A stretch of DNA of 64,000 nt from Volvox africanus (lineage: Eukaryota > Chlorophyta > Chlorophyceae > Chlamydomonadales > Volvocaceae): the NCBI GenBank assembly GCA_030268105.1, contig BSDZ01000116.1, forward strand, positions 310,001-374,000, written 5' to 3'. Shown here one piece after another: positions 32,833 to 43,975 of this stretch. The first letter of the stretch is position 1. Each line of letters begins with the position of its first letter. The translations under genes were made by a program, and so were the position numbers. Below the pieces are notes generated by a model that worked only from the letters and a program-made list of their open reading frames with translations, was not told the origin of the DNA and did no database searches.

Positions 32833-33266
32833 ATGGCGAGTTCCAGCAACGAACCACGAGGACCGCTAGATACTTTTGCCGAAGACCTAGGCCGCGCCGT
32901 TTTGGACGCCGCCGCTTCCGGTTTGTAAATGTTTAATTGCTTTTGCTTAAATTGCTGCACTTGTTGTGTAAGTGTACGCTCTGAGTCGCAGGTAATCTCA
33001 GTGCACCGGCATCACTTGCCGCGGCGACTGAGACCGGCTTTCGTCCGGACCATTTGGCGACCCTCATCGCCCAAACTACGGAGATCAGGACTCAGCTGGG
33101 CAAGTACTTGCTGAGTTTACTGAATCTTCTCAAGAGTACTGTCGGTAGGCTCACCGAATCTCTTTGTACTCTTGCCTTTGCGATAGAAGTCGGCTTCTAT
33201 TACGCAAACCTAGGGTATCGCTTCGTGCTCCATGTCCGCGGAACACGACGATACGCCGCACACTAG
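32833..33266 (+). CDS. Leader ORF of copy C (spliced)
   Basis: Same design as in copy A: exon 32833-32920, 71-nt intron 32921-32991, exon 32992-33266. Differences from A include changes that keep the frame open (for example LAAATETGFRPDHLATL). It overlaps gag (33232) by 35 nt. Conservation of ATG, intron ends and frame in two copies is the main support. Confidence 0.45.
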
Positions 33267-34518
33267 CCTAGCTAGCCAACCCGATTTTGTTGTGGCTGCT
33301 AGAGCGCCGGATAGAGGTCTTGAGACTGTTGGCACGCGAGCCACTCAAGAGCCCCTTGTCCTTCAGACCCCTGCTCACTTAATTGTGCCGCATTCAGCAG
33401 TTAACACCAATATGGACAACACTGCTGGACCAAGGGTTCTGCCATTACCTCAAGCTCGAGGGCATGATGACATCCCTGAGGTGATGAGATTGTCAATTCC
33501 CGTTCCTAGGCTCAATATCTCGCTAACTGAAAAGACATCAGGACATAGCATAGCCGATGCAACTCGTGCGTACGTGCGTGACGCTAAAAAGTATCTCCAG
33601 GCTGTTCATGGTGGTGATAATGATGGTATCAGGTGTCTCTTCGTTGGTAATACCCTCGAGGGCTCAGCGAAGGACAGGTATCGCGAATGGACCACCGCCC
33701 GGGGCGACTATACTTTTGACGAGATGATCGCCGCTTTGCTCGCACGGTTCGCTACTGAGGTTCAAGCACGTGATGTGGAGGCTCGTAAGGTCTTGGCGGC
33801 CGGTAGTTACCACATGCGTCGGGGTGAAAATGTACCTGCGTACCAGTCACACTTCGAAGCACTTGTGACCCCCATTGCTGATCTCACCGAAACCGAGCGT
33901 GTCTTTTGGTTTAAGCGAGGCCTGACGAAACTTTTGGCTAAATGGTGCGCTACTGACTTGGCTGGGGTGCCGATCAAGTCGTATGATGCCTTGGTCACTT
34001 TTGCTAAAGGTACGGAGATACGACTCCTTGCCGGTGAGGAAGAAGTCAAGTCTGTCCCTCGTGCAAATGCCGTGCAAGTGCAGGATCCGCTTGGGGAAGC
34101 TGTAGCTCTCGACCAGGAACTCGGAGCGACCCGCCCCACACCTACTGCCACGACGCGACGCAGCAACCGGCAACGCCAGGCGCGTGGGGGCGCTAGCTCG
34201 GGTGTCCGCGGGTCAGGGGGAGCTGGTCCGAGCTCGGACCCGGCTAAGAGCAGGAAGCGTGGTGGTGCGCCATCGTCGGCAGCCGCACAGCGCTCTGACC
34301 CCAATGCGAAGCGGACTCGCACGGATGACTCGTTTATGCCAAAATGGAATTGCAATCGTTCCAAGTTCGAACGTCGGAAAGCGGCCAATGTTTGTCTACG
34401 GTGCGCGGAGAGCCATCCTACGAAGGATTGCCCGTTACTGCCGCCGTTGTACCTCAGCCGAAATAGGGGCTTGCCCGGGTTCCTGTGGAGGGGGCACCAC
34501 CCGGGATTGCTGAACTAA
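33232..34518 (+). pseudogene. gag: Gag of copy C with a late 1-bp deletion
   Basis: The sequence is collinear with copy A up to the zinc knuckle CLRCAESHPTKDC. One T is missing near 34447 (CCGTTGTACC against CCGTTTGTACC in A), so the last residues run out of frame to 34518. The UAG-plus-hairpin site (34464-34505) is kept but is no longer in the gag frame. The capsid W in KDW is R here (KDRYREW). Confidence 0.85.
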
Positions 34519-37500
34519 CGCGTGGTCGGTGGTCATCCTTACGGCCAGCCGTGAAGGCATTGTTGCCTTACGTACTTGGTCACATCGAGCGAGTCATTGC
34601 GCGACGCATCACGCTTGACGGACGCACGGGACTTCTCTGCTTCGATCCGTTGTGTAATTTGTTTACACCTCACCGTCCCCTGTCATCTATCGATCTGTCT
34701 AACCACGTGGTTTTGTTCATCCCCTCGTCTCTGCGTGAGATGTCAGAACAGTTGGCCGTTTATAGGAGATGTAGGCGTCAATTTCCAGGCACTTCCGCAT
34801 GTGTATTACTCCCCGCTTTCTGTCGGCGCAAGGCAGAGGCATCGTTAAGGGGTATGCGGCGTGTCCACCGGTTCGAACCGGGCACCGTTTTGTTTAATGG
34901 TGTGGATCGGGAGGGTACGCTGGCTCCGTGGCCAGGCACATCCTACTTGGTTGACGTTTGGTACGAAGCTCCTGATGAGGGTGCCGTAGGTTACGGACCC
35001 GCCCTAAGTGCACTAACGTTATCTGCTGGGCAGTCGCTCGTAGATAACCGTGTCCCAGTGGTTCAGATCGGCTTGAATGGCCGTACTCTGAAGGCACTTG
35101 TTGACACCGGTGCCAGCGACGACTTCATCTCTGTCGCAGAGGTGAATGCGCTGGGGTTGACCCCAGAGTCGTCTGATTGTCCACAGGTTACCCTTGCTGA
35201 CGGGGTTAAGCATCCCATCGTGGGCAGGATTACCCTTAGCCTATCGATAGGCCCTTTGCGTGTTATGACCCGGCCGTACGTGCTGCAGGGCTTAGCAGAG
35301 ACTGCACCGTACATAATGGGGTCTTCAACATTACGGCAGTACCGCGCGCGCATCGACATGGAGACCGCAACCCTGCATATGTGCAAGGGTACTCTGTCGA
35401 TTAAGGTACCTTTCCTGTCGTTCGAACATGTCACACCAAAGGAGGGCGAAGCTGAGGCGGTGCCTATGGTTAATTTCGCTGTGACCGCAATGGCCACGCG
35501 AATCAAACCAGAGCTAGTCGGGCGTAAGGAGGCCGTCTGTTTGTTACGGAAGGGTGCCCACGGACTGCTTTTGAGGCTGCGGGTGGGCTGTTGTGCCACC
35601 ACCACGCAGATTTCTGTGGATCCTGAGGTTGAGGCCCTACTGTCACAGTATGAGGACGTCTTTAAAGATATCCCTGGCCTACCACCTATGCGTCCTGTTG
35701 ATCACACAATCCCTCTCATGCCTGGAGCGCAGCCTACGGCCCGGCCAATGTACAGGTTGAGTCCATTGGAGCTGGACGAGGTAAAGCGCCAGGTGACGGA
35801 TGTGCTCGCGAAGGGTATGATACGCCCCAGCACATCCCCGTATCCTGCACCGATTTTGTTTGTCGGTAAGAAGGATGGGACCTTGCGCATGTGCATCGAT
35901 TACCGGGGGTTGAATGCGAGTACGGTGAAAAATCGCTACCCTTTGCCACACGTTGACGACCTGTTGGATAAGCTGAAGGGATCGGCTTATTTTTCCTTGA
36001 TTGACTTACAACAGGGCTATAATCAGATTCGCATCGCTGCCTCTGATATTCCGAAAACCGCTCTTCGGACGCCCTTCGGTCACTTCGAGTATACGGTTCT
36101 ATCGTTTGGTTTGACTAATGCCCCTGCGACGTTTCAGGCGGTCATGGACCGAATGTTTAGACCGTTTATCGACAGGTTCGTTGTTTGCTATCTGGATGAC
36201 ATCTTGGTTTATTCTAAGACGCGCGAGGAGCACTTGGAGCATCTTCGGCTCGTGCTCAACGTTATGAGGCGGGAGCAATTGTTTGCTAAACGCGCCAAAT
36301 GCTTTTGGGCGCAGCCTCAGGTGGAATATTTGGGCCACATTGTGTCGGCCACTGGTGTGAAGATGGACCCACGGAAGGTCGCCGTGGTTCGTGATTGGCC
36401 CGCGCCTCAGAACCTCACGGAGCTGCGTAAGTTCCTTGGCTTGACCAATTATTTCCGAAAGTTCATTGAAAAATATTCCATCATTGTGGCCCCACTTACT
36501 AACTTAACTCGCAAAGGCGTTTTCGTTTCACTCGAGTCGTGGACGTCGCAATGCCAGCGGGCATTCAAAGAGCTCAAGCGAACCGTTGCCGAAGATGTCA
36601 CCCTTGCATTCCCTGATTACTCGTTGCCGTTTCGTGTTGAGGTAGTGTCTGATGCCTCAATATTTGGAAGCTGCGCTGTATTGTTACAGGAAGGGCGACC
36701 GATTGCCTTCACGAGTAAAACGTTTTCTGGTGCGGAGATTCGCTACACCACCGGGGAACAGGAGCTTCTGGCAGTGCTGCATGCTTTAAAGGAATGGCAC
36801 TGTTACCTCGAGGGACGCCCATTTACTTTAAAGACTGACCACAAGCCCCTAACGTTTTTGCAAAGCGTTATGACGTTGAACCGCCGTCAGGCTAGGTGGA
36901 TGGAATACCTAGCTAGGTTCGACTGCACCTGGGAGTACATTTCTGGTAAACTGAATATTGCCGATGCTCTCAGTCGACATCCGTCGCTACACGCTGCAAT
37001 TTTAGCAGCGCCCGTCGTGCGACCACATAACGAGGAGGTGCCGATCGCGACGGACCTCGTGGAGCGGTTGAAGGTTGCCTACAACGCAGATGCCTGGTTC
37101 TCGGAGCCGGCTAATGTAGAAAATCTTCGCAAGCAGAATGGCCTTTGGCTACGGACGGAGGGTGCGGCTACGCAAATCATCGTTCCGAACGACGACGCGC
37201 TACGCCACGACATCCTTGCGCGGTTCCACGAGGACCCGTTAGCAGGACACCCTGGTAGCAAGCGGTTGGTCGAGTTGGTGCAACGTTCCTTTTGGTGGCC
37301 TCGTTTGGCTAACGATGCGGTGAACTTCGTACAGACATGCAGTCTGTGCCAGCACAATAAGGCTTTGTCCGGTAAGGGCCATGGGTTGTTGCAACCGTTG
37401 CCTGTCCCGGATGCGCCTTGGGAAAGTGTTTCCATGGACTTCGTAGTCGTGCTGCCCAAAACTGAGGGGGGATATGATGCGGTGTTCGTAATGGTTGATC

Positions 37501-38465
37501 GCCTGACTAAGATGGTCCACCTAGCACCATGCACATCATCCTGCACGGCTGAACAAACCGCACGCTTGTTTTTCGACAATGTGGTTCGGTTACATGGGGT
37601 TCCCAAAAACGTGATCTCTGACCGCGGTGGGCAGTTCACGTCTAAGTTTTGGGAAGCGCTCTGCAAGCTAGTTGGCATGCGTGTCAACCTGAGCACAGCG
37701 TACCACCCGCAGACTGATGGTCAAACCGAACGCACAAACCGCACGTTGGGTGATATGTTGCGCAATTATGCTGGTCGCACACCACTCGTTTGGGATACAT
37801 ATTTGACTGCGGCAGAATTTGCGCTTAACAACGCTGTTAACCGCTCTACAGGCAAAAGTCCGTTCTTTCTTAACTACGGGTTTCATCCCGCGCTACCCGT
37901 GTGGCGTGAGTTGGAAGTGAACGTGCCTGCTGCTAAACTTTTTGTCAAGTCTTTTATGTCCCGAATCACAGACGCGAAGTCGTGTTTGGACGCGGCGCAG
38001 CAACGAACGACGGAATACTACAACAAATCCAAGCAGGATGTGACGTTTTCGGAAGGGCAACTCGTGTTGCTAAGCACCAAGAACTTGCGTTCCTTGGCCG
38101 ACGGATCCCGAAAACTCTTACCCCGCTGGATTGGTCCGTATCCTGTCGTGCGCATGGTTGGGAATGTGGCTGTGGAGCTTGCATTGCCCGCTGATATGAC
38201 CATTCACCCCACGTTTCACGTATCGCTCGTCCGTCCTTATCGTGGTACGGAACCCGTCCCTGAGCCTACTAACACCCCCACAGCGATCGAACCAGTTCCC
38301 GAGACCTGGATCGCTGGTAAACAGAAGTTTTACGATGTGGAGCGGGTGTTAGATTATCGCGCGCATCGTGTGGGCCGACAGTACACGAGTACTTGGTCAA
38401 GTGGACAGGGTATACCAGCGAGCACAACTCATGGGAACCGGCACGCAACTTCTCGCAGGACATGA
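34467..38465 (+). CDS. pol: Pol of copy C: protease to integrase, frameshifted chromodomain
   Basis: A single open frame carries DTGASDDF (about 35104), YLDDILVYS, RNase H, the HHCC finger (CSLCQHNK) and DDE integrase ([27 protein letters not shown]), then GPY/F ([11 protein letters not shown]). Unlike A, GAG is kept at the GNVAVELALP site. A 16-bp deletion just after VGRQ (near 38378) shifts the chromodomain out of frame, ending at 38465; the lost part would otherwise run to TGA at 38510. Catalytic residues are intact, so the enzyme core may be functional if expressed. Confidence 0.9.
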   Translation, partial: GLARVPVEGAPPGIAELTRGRWSSLRPAVKALLPYVLGHIERVIARRITLDGRTGLLCFDPLCNLFTPHRPLSSIDLSNHVVLFIPSSLREMSEQLAVYRRCRRQFPGTSACVLLPAFCRRKAEASLRGMRRVHRFEPGTVLFNGVDREGTLAPWPGTSYLVDVWYEAPDEGAVGYGPALSALTLSAGQSLVDNRVPVVQIGLNGRTLKALVDTGASDDFISVAEVNALGLTPESSDCPQVTLADGVKHPIVGRITLSLSIGPLRVMTRPYVLQGLAETAPYIMGSSTLRQYRARIDMETATLHMCKGTLSIKVPFLSFEHVTPKEGEAEAVPMVNFAVTAMATRIKPELVGRKEAVCLLRKGAHGLLLRLRVGCCATTTQISVDPEVEALLSQYEDVFKDIPGLPPMRPVDHTIPLMPGAQPTARPMYRLSPLELDEVKRQVTDVLAKGMIRPSTSPYPAPILFVGKKDGTLRMCIDYRGLNASTVKNRYPLPHVDDLLDKLKGSAYFSLIDLQQGYNQIRIAASDIPKTALRTPFGHFEYTVLSFGLTNAPATFQAVMDRMFRPFIDRFVVCYLDDILVYSKTREEHLEHLRLVLNVMRREQLFAKRAKCFWAQPQVEYLGHIVSATGVKMDPRKVAVVRDWPAPQNLTELRKFLGLTNYFRKFIEKYSIIVAPLTNLTRKGVFVSLESWTSQCQRAFKELKRTVAEDVTLAFPDYSLPFRVEVVSDASIFGSCAVLLQEGRPIAFTSKTFSGAEIRYTTGEQELLAVLHALKEWHCYLEGRPFTLKTDHKPLTFLQSVMTLNRRQARWMEYLARFDCTWEYISGKLNIADALSRHPSLHAAILAAPVVRPHNEEVPIATDLVERLKVAYNADAWFSEPANVENLRKQNGLWLRTEGAATQIIVPNDDALRHDILARFHEDPLAGHPGSKRLVELVQRSFWWPRLANDAVNFVQTCSLCQHNKALSGKGHGLLQPLPVPDAPWESVSMDFVVVLPKTEGGYDAVFVMVDRLTKMVHLAPCTSSCTAEQTARLFFDNVVRLHGVPKNVISDRGGQFTSKFWEALCKLVGMRVNLSTAYHPQTDGQTERTNRTLGDMLRNYAGRTPLVWDTYLTAAEFALNNAVNRSTGKSPFFLNYGFHPALPVWRELEVNVPAAKLFVKSFMSRITDAKSCLDAAQQRTTEYYNKSKQDVTFSEGQLVLLSTKNLRSLADGSRKLLPRWIGPYPVVRMVGNVAVELALPADMTIHPTFHVSLVRPYRGTEPVPEPTNTPTAIEPVPETWIAGKQKFYDVERVLDYRAHRVGRQYTSTWSSGQGIPASTTHGNRHATSRRT

Positions 38466-38571
38466 AGCCCCTGCTCGAAGAAGCCCGCAAACGTGCCACG
38501 CAAGCCCAATGACCCTTGCAGTCGATGCTGTATGAAGCAGCGAGGACGCTGCATACGGGAGGGGGAATAAT

Positions 38572-39404
38572 TGTTGTGCTACGGTTTGTTTTCGCCAATG
38601 TGTAGGTCGATGCGACTCTACAAGGCGAAGTGCTATCTTGATGAACGCATGAACCATCAATGCATATGAATGAACCTGCATGATATAAATATATTCGTAT
38701 ATATTTATATATGCATTTGGCATGTTATCATTATCCATGGCGGCATTGCATCATGGCAAATCCGCCTAGCATGCATGAAATCCCGAATCATTGAAGTGCG
38801 CATTATGCTCGTGCTACGAAACGATAAGTAATATTATCTGATATAATATTACTTCATTACAGCACACGTTGAGAACGCCGCACTCGTCGCGATGCATGCC
38901 TTGCAACCGAATATCATTATTCGGACCCTTGCATCATGCGAATGCCGGAAAGGCTTATACATTGTTATACATGGACATCGCCTATACGCAGTAGGGTTGT
39001 CACACTTAGGATCGGCCTCCTAGTGTGAATCGTACGGCATCGCGATGCTACGAGTATAACAGATGCGAGGACGGCTAAGCAAGATAAGACATTCTATACT
39101 GGAGAACACTCGTGTGTTCTACATTATTATTGCTATACGCTACTCTACTTAGCCCGAGCTAAGCCTAAACTTTGCTATTCACCAACGCGTGATGATTGCT
39201 TGCTTCCGGCGCTGACGGCGATTACGTCCATTGCACCGCCTCTATCTGTAAGACTGTAAGTTATATCTCTTCCTGTCTTGAAGTCTTCCGCTGTCTCTGT
39301 TTGCTCGCGCTTGTCCTGCTGTACTTGCAAGTGCTCGCGCATCGGTGTCGAAAGCCTTCAGACGCGCAGATACTTATGAGCAAACACGAAGGAGAGGTAC
39401 AACA
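38572..39404 (+). repeat. 3' LTR of copy C (833 bp)
   Basis: It begins TGTTGTGCTACGG after GGGAGGGGGAATAAT and ends GTACAACA. Confidence 0.95.
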
Positions 39405-40613
39405 ATATCGGCCATATCTTGGGTCGGCGTGCCTCAGCCATGGATCGGTCTATAGGTGCTGCGAGCATGTCCCCCACAACTGAACAAGAGCGACCCAGTT
39501 GTTCCTTATCAGTGTGGTGACAGTACCTATTTTTCCGGGGTGCTACCTGGGACTCGCTGCTTGTCATGTATGGGCCGGAATGGTAATACCATGTAATTTA
39601 CCTGCAAAAGCAACTGGGAGGTTGAGTTTCAGTATCATCCCCTGCCTGCCCCGTGTATAGTGTATGCTGGGCGGCGCGTGTTGTACCTCTGTTGTGTCGG
39701 CCTACAAAGGCCCGATCGGAAGATGACCATCGGTGGTCCAATCTTTGGCACTACCCGTAGATACCCCAGGATACTACAGCGCGGCGCCTCCAGCAGATGC
39801 CAGGCTCTCTCCCAAGCTCAAGGAAGCTTCTGGTTGATGACATGAAGACGAATCGATGGGATATAAATTACTCGTATGTTACATGGGCGGCTTGGGCCTT
39901 CGCCGCCGCAGCAAGCTAAAGCGTTGCGGTGAAACACGCCCAAGAGGCAGGCCCTTTATACGTTGTCGGTACGGTAATGCGGCGCGACAGCCCAGCTGGC
40001 TTTCCCCTTCCCAGTGAACCACCCTTAACCTAGAGTGCGTGTTGCCCCTTGGTTGACCCGCAGCTACAGGGTGTTTCTGTTATGTGATGAATGCAAAATA
40101 CCGGGAAGTCGGCTTTTAAATGCAACATCAGAAATATGAGAACATAAACGCAATGCCGGAAGTATGAAAGCCAAATGCAACACCCCTTAATAAAAACCCA
40201 TTGCAGTACCGTAAAATGCCGTGCATACCCGGACATGAACCTAATACGATGTGACAAAAGGCCCCATCCTCCTGCTCCCCAGTCCAGGAGTTCTGACCCC
40301 TGCACCAGTCTGAACGTACGGCCTTTCGGCCGCTTACTCCCGACAATGCTCCGCATCCACAGCACTGAGCCTGCCATCAAGAGCCAGCACGTTGAAAACC
40401 CAAGACATCCCATCTCAACCCTCCGTGGCCGGCTCGAGCATCAGCTGGAAGAGTTCCCAAGCGTTCATGTCGTAAAGTAAAGTGCGGATCTTGCAGTTAG
40501 TACCGACCCGCTCCAAATGCAAGCCCGTTTGTACTGTTCACACCAGTAGTACTACAAGAAGCTATAGGTGACGCCTGCGTGTACACTCTGCATTACCCTG
40601 TACGACATACATT
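39405..40613. other. Non-coding region with a solo LTR
   Basis: No gene is supported. It contains the solo LTR at 39679-39778 and many short frames without features. Confidence 0.4.
39679..39778 (-). mobile_element. Solo LTR of the miniature LTR family
   Basis: This 100-bp sequence begins TGTTGTACC and ends TACTACA on the plus strand. It closely matches the 104-bp LTRs at 54284-54387 and 54574-54677. It is flanked by a perfect 5-bp duplication GCGCG (39674-39678 and 39779-39783), as left after LTR-LTR recombination. The strand is taken from the full-length copy. Confidence 0.8.
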
Positions 40614-41608
40614 GGGGTGGAGCAAGGGAAACAAAGGGGGGATTGCATGCATCTTATCAGGGCTTTATGTTAGTCATCAGAAGGTAAGTGTGGGACTTGG
40701 CCTGCCTGTTTTATTGTGTCGCTCAGTTCTTACGATAATAATTAGACATGTCCTTACTGACTAACAAACCCTTTCCACGCAGATTTAATGCCCTGGTGTT
40801 GACTGGTCGGGGGCTCTGCCTCCAGGGCGGCTGTGGCTGGGACGTATTGTCCTTTGCTTGTGTAACGAGTGGCAAAAAGAAGCGGGCTTTAGCCGCCAGA
40901 GCGGCTTTGGCTGGGACAAAGGGGGGGCCTTAGCCGCCGGAGTGGCTTTGGCCGGGACGTCTTGATTGTCCCTGTTTGTGCAATGGGGAGTAATGGGTGC
41001 GAGGTAAAGAAACCCCACCACATGGAGGGTTACGACCCCAGAAACACGCGATCCAGGATCCTTGGGAGCTTCCTTGGACACTTTGTCTGTCCCTGGAACG
41101 AAACATGTATATGGGGCTTTGAATTCATATTCGGTGTCTTTCGATACCACCCTTAATTGGGCAGACTCTGATACCTATGTTTTGTACTATATCGTGATTG
41201 GTACTTCCATAATTATGTTTGTGTTTCATGTAATTTTCTTAACCACGCACACCCTGAGCTCAGACCCTAGTCATTAATTCCGTATTTGCTGCGTAGCCCC
41301 TACAGTGTGACAAGATATCATAATGTTTCAGTTTTCTGTGCCCTTCCTGTCTGAGTACACGCCTACGCAATTAACGGATACGGCAAGATGTTTACACAGC
41401 TCTAGTAGCTCGGTAATGCAGTCAACACAGCTGCATGGTTCACATGCTCGTCATCAACATATCACGTGAAGGGGTATGAACACATACCAATAGCCCATAC
41501 CAACGGCGGCGTGAGGCTTATCAAACTAGTTTCCAAACAGTGAACGTGAACGTATCATACACAAACATACACACACGTTCAGCCCGCAGCCCATCCACAA
41601 ATTAGATA
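40614..41608 (+). repeat. 995-bp direct repeat R1
   Basis: It is about 99% identical by eye to 43976-44970, with sharp borders (starts GGGGTGGAGCAAGGG, ends ACAAATTAGATA). It contains an intron-like segment 40684-40782 (AAG|GTAAGTG ... CTGACTAAC ... CACGCAG). The two copies flank 2367 bp that include the repeat-rich ORF at 42956-43945. No TG/CA ends or target duplication were found. Confidence 0.9.
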
Positions 41609-41743
41609 TGCATGAAGGCACGAGCACGCACCAGCCATCAGGCGTACAATGTCGTGGATATCACTGTTCCCATGCCGTGGCATCCACTACCAGCCGTATG
41701 TGAATACGTCCTGATCAATGTATAAATAGACAAGGCCATTCGG

Positions 41744-42145
41744 CCTCATACACACGTAGTCTAATGCCCAACATGCATTTATTTGAACGGTTCATCTCCG
41801 GCTACCCATAGCTCGTTGTGCATACAGCGCATCTACAATGAATAAAACTGCATAATCAACGACACAGCAAGCTCCATACGCTTCACAAGTGCGCTGGGTG
41901 CATGGATCGCGCCGGATCCATGGTGTCGGACAAAGAGGCTCCTGGCAAGCGCCTATATGGCTGAGCCCCAACTGATTGCGCCCCAGCTGCTGCCCGCCGC
42001 GCGTCAACGCCCCCACACGCACAGTTCTCTCGTGGCATCTCCCCTCCACGCGCTTATCTTCCAGTGAAACGTGTTCGATAATAAGTCTCTTTGAAGGAAA
42101 ATCAAAGGCATCGAAGCGTAAAAGAGCATGCGCCAATGCCTCATA
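41744..42145 (-). repeat. Duplicated block S, copy 1
   Basis: It shares sequence with 45446-45622 (internally deleted) and about 49040-49375. A minus-strand frame (FDAFDFPSKRLIIEHVSLEDK, then CHERTVRVGALTRGG) stays open in copies 1 and 3. No family recognised. Confidence 0.7.
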
Positions 42146-42955
42146 ATTCCGTAATAAAACGCTGAGAGCTGCAAATTCTATCCTAGGAAAAAGAGGTTCA
42201 ACTTCGTGTCGTCCACCGCCGCTACTGGCCGTGGTTCCAGCTTAGTACTGAATGCACATAACTTCCCTGTGCCATCATAACCGTGGATTGATTGAAAGCT
42301 TTCCGTAAGCTACGAAATACCTCAAAATTTCTCACATATGTAAAGAAGCCCCTGGCAGGGCAGATTATGATGGAGGTACACTCTCCGCCGTACTTTCATC
42401 AAACTTTTGCTACTTACGCCGTTCAGTGAGCATTTTCTCACTACAGCGTTTTAAATGCAACGTTGTTTACTGCTACCTGCTCTGCACACTCTATCTCTAT
42501 CGAACCTGACTTTCAACATACGCACACCGCAGCCTTAAGCTACAAGCACACCTGGTCTTTGGATAGGCTTGCTTGTTTGCGTGGATTCAGATACCATGAG
42601 CTGTGTCGCTAGGCCCGTCCTAAAAGCCATGCTCAGTGGAATCTTATACCTGGCGCGGACATGCTTCGAGGTCTTCTACCCAAGGTACGCTCGAGCCTTT
42701 TCCAAATTTCATGGCTGACTCCACCGATGTCTTTGCTAAGCTTACTTAAAAATTAACTATATGGGCAGCTTTCCTTGCGTTGTAGCTGTATGTGATTGGG
42801 ATGCCGCCGCCGCCTCACGGTCAAGGTCAAAGCCTGAACCATTTTAAGTCACAGAAAATTAATTTTTCGCCCATTGCCGCAGGACCATATTTCTCTCTTC
42901 GACCGCGGTGCATCTGCAGCCGAAGGTGCTGTGCTGGCAACTTAGGTTACCGTCC

Positions 42956-43945
42956 ATGCAGCAAATATCTGGCTGGATTATGGGTTCTCAGACAGTCGTT
43001 CCTATGGAGATACCCAGCGAGGCAGACGTCAGTGAGCCTGACCATGAAGTTCAGCCCTGGAAAAATGGGACCAAAAGTGATGGGTTTGACTATGAGGTGT
43101 CTGTGTTCCAACACCAGGATGCGCAGAGCATCGAGAGCAAAATCGACCACGAGGTGCCAGTGGTCCATATCGGCAATTATGAGAGTGATACCAAAGAGGT
43201 TAACTACGAGAGGAACATGGCCGAAAGCGGAGATACCCAAAGTGCGGATAACGTGGTGTGCCACGAGAGGCACGTGGCCGAAAGCGGAGATACCCAAAGT
43301 GCAGATAACGTGGTGTGCCACGAGAGGCACGTGGCCGAAATCGGAGATACCCAAAGTGCGGATAATGTGGTGTGCCACGAGAGGGACGTGGCAGAAAGCG
43401 GAGATACCCAAAGTGCGGATAACGTGGTGTGCCACGAGAGGGACGTGGCAGAAAGCGGAGATACCCAAAGTGCAGATAACGTGGTGTGCCACGAGAGGGA
43501 CGTGGCCGAAAGCGGAGATACCCAAAGTGCGGATAACGTGGTGTGCCACGAGAGGCACGTGGCCGAAAGCGGAGATACCCAAAGTGCGGATAATGTGGTG
43601 TGCGACGAGAGGGACGTGGCTGAAAGCGGGCATACCCAAAGTGCAGATAACGGGTTGGGCCACGTGAGCCATGTCGTCATACCCACTGAGGGGCTTACAA
43701 ATGCGGATGTGGTTGAGTGGGTGATCACACTTAGCAAACTGGAAGATGAGGCACTTGGCGACCGTCTCATCTTCCAGCTTGCTCCGGAGAAGTTCAAAAC
43801 CCAGGGACGGAAGGCTGTGTACGACAGGCTCAGGTGGCAGGTGAACCCACACCGTCACCTGCTGGGTGAGCAACACAGGGCGTTGGCTTTCAAAGCCTTT
43901 GAACACTTGCAAGTCGCATATAGCAGACTTGAGAACAACAACTAG
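42956..43945 (+). CDS. Repeat-containing protein with J-like C-terminal segment
   Basis: An ATG at 42956 opens a 329-residue frame ending in TAG. An acidic N-terminal part precedes eight tandem 19-residue repeats (ESGDTQSADNVVCHERxVA; 57-bp DNA unit, 43213-43668). The C-terminal segment, about the last 95 residues, reads VEWVITLSKLEDEALGD, then VYDRLRWQVNPHRH and ALAFKAFEHLQVAYSRLE. That last stretch resembles helices II and III of a DnaJ J domain, with NPH where the HPD motif would be, so Hsp70 stimulation is doubtful. Upstream exons are possible. The gene lies between 995-bp direct repeats, 31 bp before R2. Function unknown. Confidence 0.5.
   Translation: MQQISGWIMGSQTVVPMEIPSEADVSEPDHEVQPWKNGTKSDGFDYEVSVFQHQDAQSIESKIDHEVPVVHIGNYESDTKEVNYERNMAESGDTQSADNVVCHERHVAESGDTQSADNVVCHERHVAEIGDTQSADNVVCHERDVAESGDTQSADNVVCHERDVAESGDTQSADNVVCHERDVAESGDTQSADNVVCHERHVAESGDTQSADNVVCDERDVAESGHTQSADNGLGHVSHVVIPTEGLTNADVVEWVITLSKLEDEALGDRLIFQLAPEKFKTQGRKAVYDRLRWQVNPHRHLLGEQHRALAFKAFEHLQVAYSRLENNN
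43213..43668 (+). repeat. 57-bp coding minisatellite, eight copies
   Basis: The unit contains GGAGATACCCAAAGTGCGG and GTGGTGTGCCACGAGAGG. Because 57 is divisible by 3, several frames on both strands stay open across the array, producing spurious long ORFs on the minus strand. Confidence 0.95.
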
Positions 43946-43975
43946 ATGCGCATGCCGAAGGCATATGACGAGCGA

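Larger units (their letters stand above)
32206..39404 (+). mobile_element. Ty3/gypsy chromovirus copy C, 5' LTR truncated
   Basis: It has a partial 5' LTR (32206-32775, 570 bp), primer site at 32779, leader ORF, gag, pol, polypurine tract and full 3' LTR (38572-39404, 833 bp). The first about 263 bp of the 5' LTR were lost at the head-to-head junction with B. By eye the two LTRs differ at about five sites over the shared 570 bp. Defects are a 1-bp deletion near the end of gag and a 16-bp deletion in the chromodomain. The right flank is ATATCGGCC; no target duplication can be tested. Confidence 0.9.

Noticed and set aside
40785..41150. 121-codon minus ORF conserved in both 995-bp repeats
   Set aside because: The repeats are about 99% identical, so shared openness carries little weight. 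The translation is low-complexity and crosses the intron-like segment's exon border.
43213..43668. CRISPR-like array
   Set aside because: The repeats are contiguous 57-bp units without unique spacers, lie in a coding frame and sit in a eukaryotic context with no cas genes.
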